Source: Microcaldota archaeon (GTDB lineage: Archaea > Micrarchaeota > Micrarchaeia > Micrarchaeales > Micrarchaeaceae). From it: a DNA stretch of 5,228 bases. This document shows positions 4,869-5,228 of this stretch, piece after piece. The notes below the pieces were generated by a model, which was not told the DNA's origin, did no database searches, and saw nothing but the letters and a program-made list of their open reading frames with translations. The stretch's first letter is position 1. The number at the start of each line of letters is the position of its first letter. The translations under genes and the position numbers were made by a program. Location: the NCBI GenBank assembly GCA_013330215.1, contig DUIS01000072.1, positions 532 to 5,759 on the forward strand. The letters run 5' to 3'.

Positions 4869-5228
4869 TCATTCGCTGGATTTTTCAAGCTTGTCGAGAA
4901 GGATGTTAAGGTCCTTGTCAACCGCGCTTATGTTCTTGTCTGAGCGCCGCACATTCCCGAAGCTGACGCTTTTGAACTTTCTAACGAGTTTCCTTACCTC
5001 TGCCGCGAGAAGTTTCAGCGAATCTGACTTGGTCTTGTACTCCCCCTTCAGCTGCCTTACAACAAGCTCGCTGTCTGAGTAGAGGCTCAGCCTCGTTTCG
5101 GAGGGCTTCTCGAGGTTGAAGCCGCACCATATTAGCGCGAGCAGCACTGCCCTGTACTCCGCATAGTTGTTCGTGGTCTTGCCGTTGTACTCAGAGTGCC
5201 TCTGCAACACCTTGCTGCCTTCGAATAC
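4869..5228 (-). CDS. rnhA: Ribonuclease HI family protein, 5'-truncated by the window edge
   Basis: The frame is open through the right edge; a GTG at 5210 lies in the middle of the fold and is not a credible start. The visible part is the middle and end of an RNase H fold. It shows G-K-T-T-N-N-Y-A-E-Y-R-A with the catalytic Glu (E18 counted from that GTG), then L-Y-S-D-S-E-L-V-V-R-Q-L-K-G-E-Y with catalytic Asp D46, and V-R-R-S-D-K-N-I-S-A-V-D with the last Asp D98. The first catalytic Asp and the D-G-x-x-x-G-N-P strand must lie outside the window. The family cleaves the RNA strand of RNA/DNA hybrids, in primer removal and R-loop control. It resembles the compact type common in archaea and Gram-positive bacteria, without the basic protrusion of the E. 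coli enzyme. It ends in a Lys/Glu/Ser tail. It sits upstream of and co-oriented with the AAA gene. Confidence 0.85.
   Translation of the reverse strand, partial: VFEGSKVLQRHSEYNGKTTNNYAEYRAVLLALIWCGFNLEKPSETRLSLYSDSELVVRQLKGEYKTKSDSLKLLAAEVRKLVRKFKSVSFGNVRRSDKNISAVDKDLNILLDKLEKSSE

Noticed and set aside
1..5228. Defence system, CRISPR array, insertion sequence or phage cassette
   Set aside because: No spaced direct repeats, transposase, integrase, nuclease-helicase pair or toxin-antitoxin pair can be seen. The genes present fit surface, membrane and housekeeping roles.

Overview
The window is most likely archaeal chromosome. Start-proximal TATA-like boxes lie about 25 bases upstream of two start codons, and the only Shine-Dalgarno matches are short GGTG types. 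One gene encodes a beta-helix surface protein packed with N-glycosylation sequons and carrying a C-terminal membrane anchor. ATA and AGG codons are common. The style of surface protein and the small TPR-AAA and RNase H genes would suit a DPANN lineage such as Micrarchaeota, but that placement is an inference from protein style. There is no rRNA, tRNA, transposase or CRISPR array in view.

Layout, left to right: (1) the 3' part of a HEAT-repeat protein gene (+, cut by the left edge), with much more A/T-rich third positions than the AAA gene further along; (2) a secreted or surface-anchored glycoprotein of about 542 residues (+) with two related cysteine-containing beta-helix modules around a beta-rich middle; (3) a convergent TspO/MBR-family membrane protein (-), ending 18 bases from the glycoprotein gene; (4) a 220-base divergent intergenic region holding two opposing TATA-like boxes and several dyad-symmetric, operator-like elements; (5) a 102-residue stand-alone Lrp/AsnC-type effector (RAM) domain protein with five cysteines (+); (6) convergent to it, a 509-residue TPR plus AAA ATPase of the Vps4/katanin-like style (-); (7) the 3' part of a ribonuclease HI gene (-), cut by the right edge.

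Functional links are modest. tspO and the RAM-domain gene are divergently transcribed from one palindrome-rich control region, so they may be co-regulated, and the small protein might act as sensor or regulator. RNase HI and the AAA gene lie in the same direction 59 bases apart, but TATA-like sequences in the gap suggest the AAA gene can be transcribed alone. I see no complete, obviously new multi-gene system. The items most worth a second look are the tspO/RAM control region, the Cys-bearing RAM protein and the TPR-AAA fusion with its basic hydrophobic tail.
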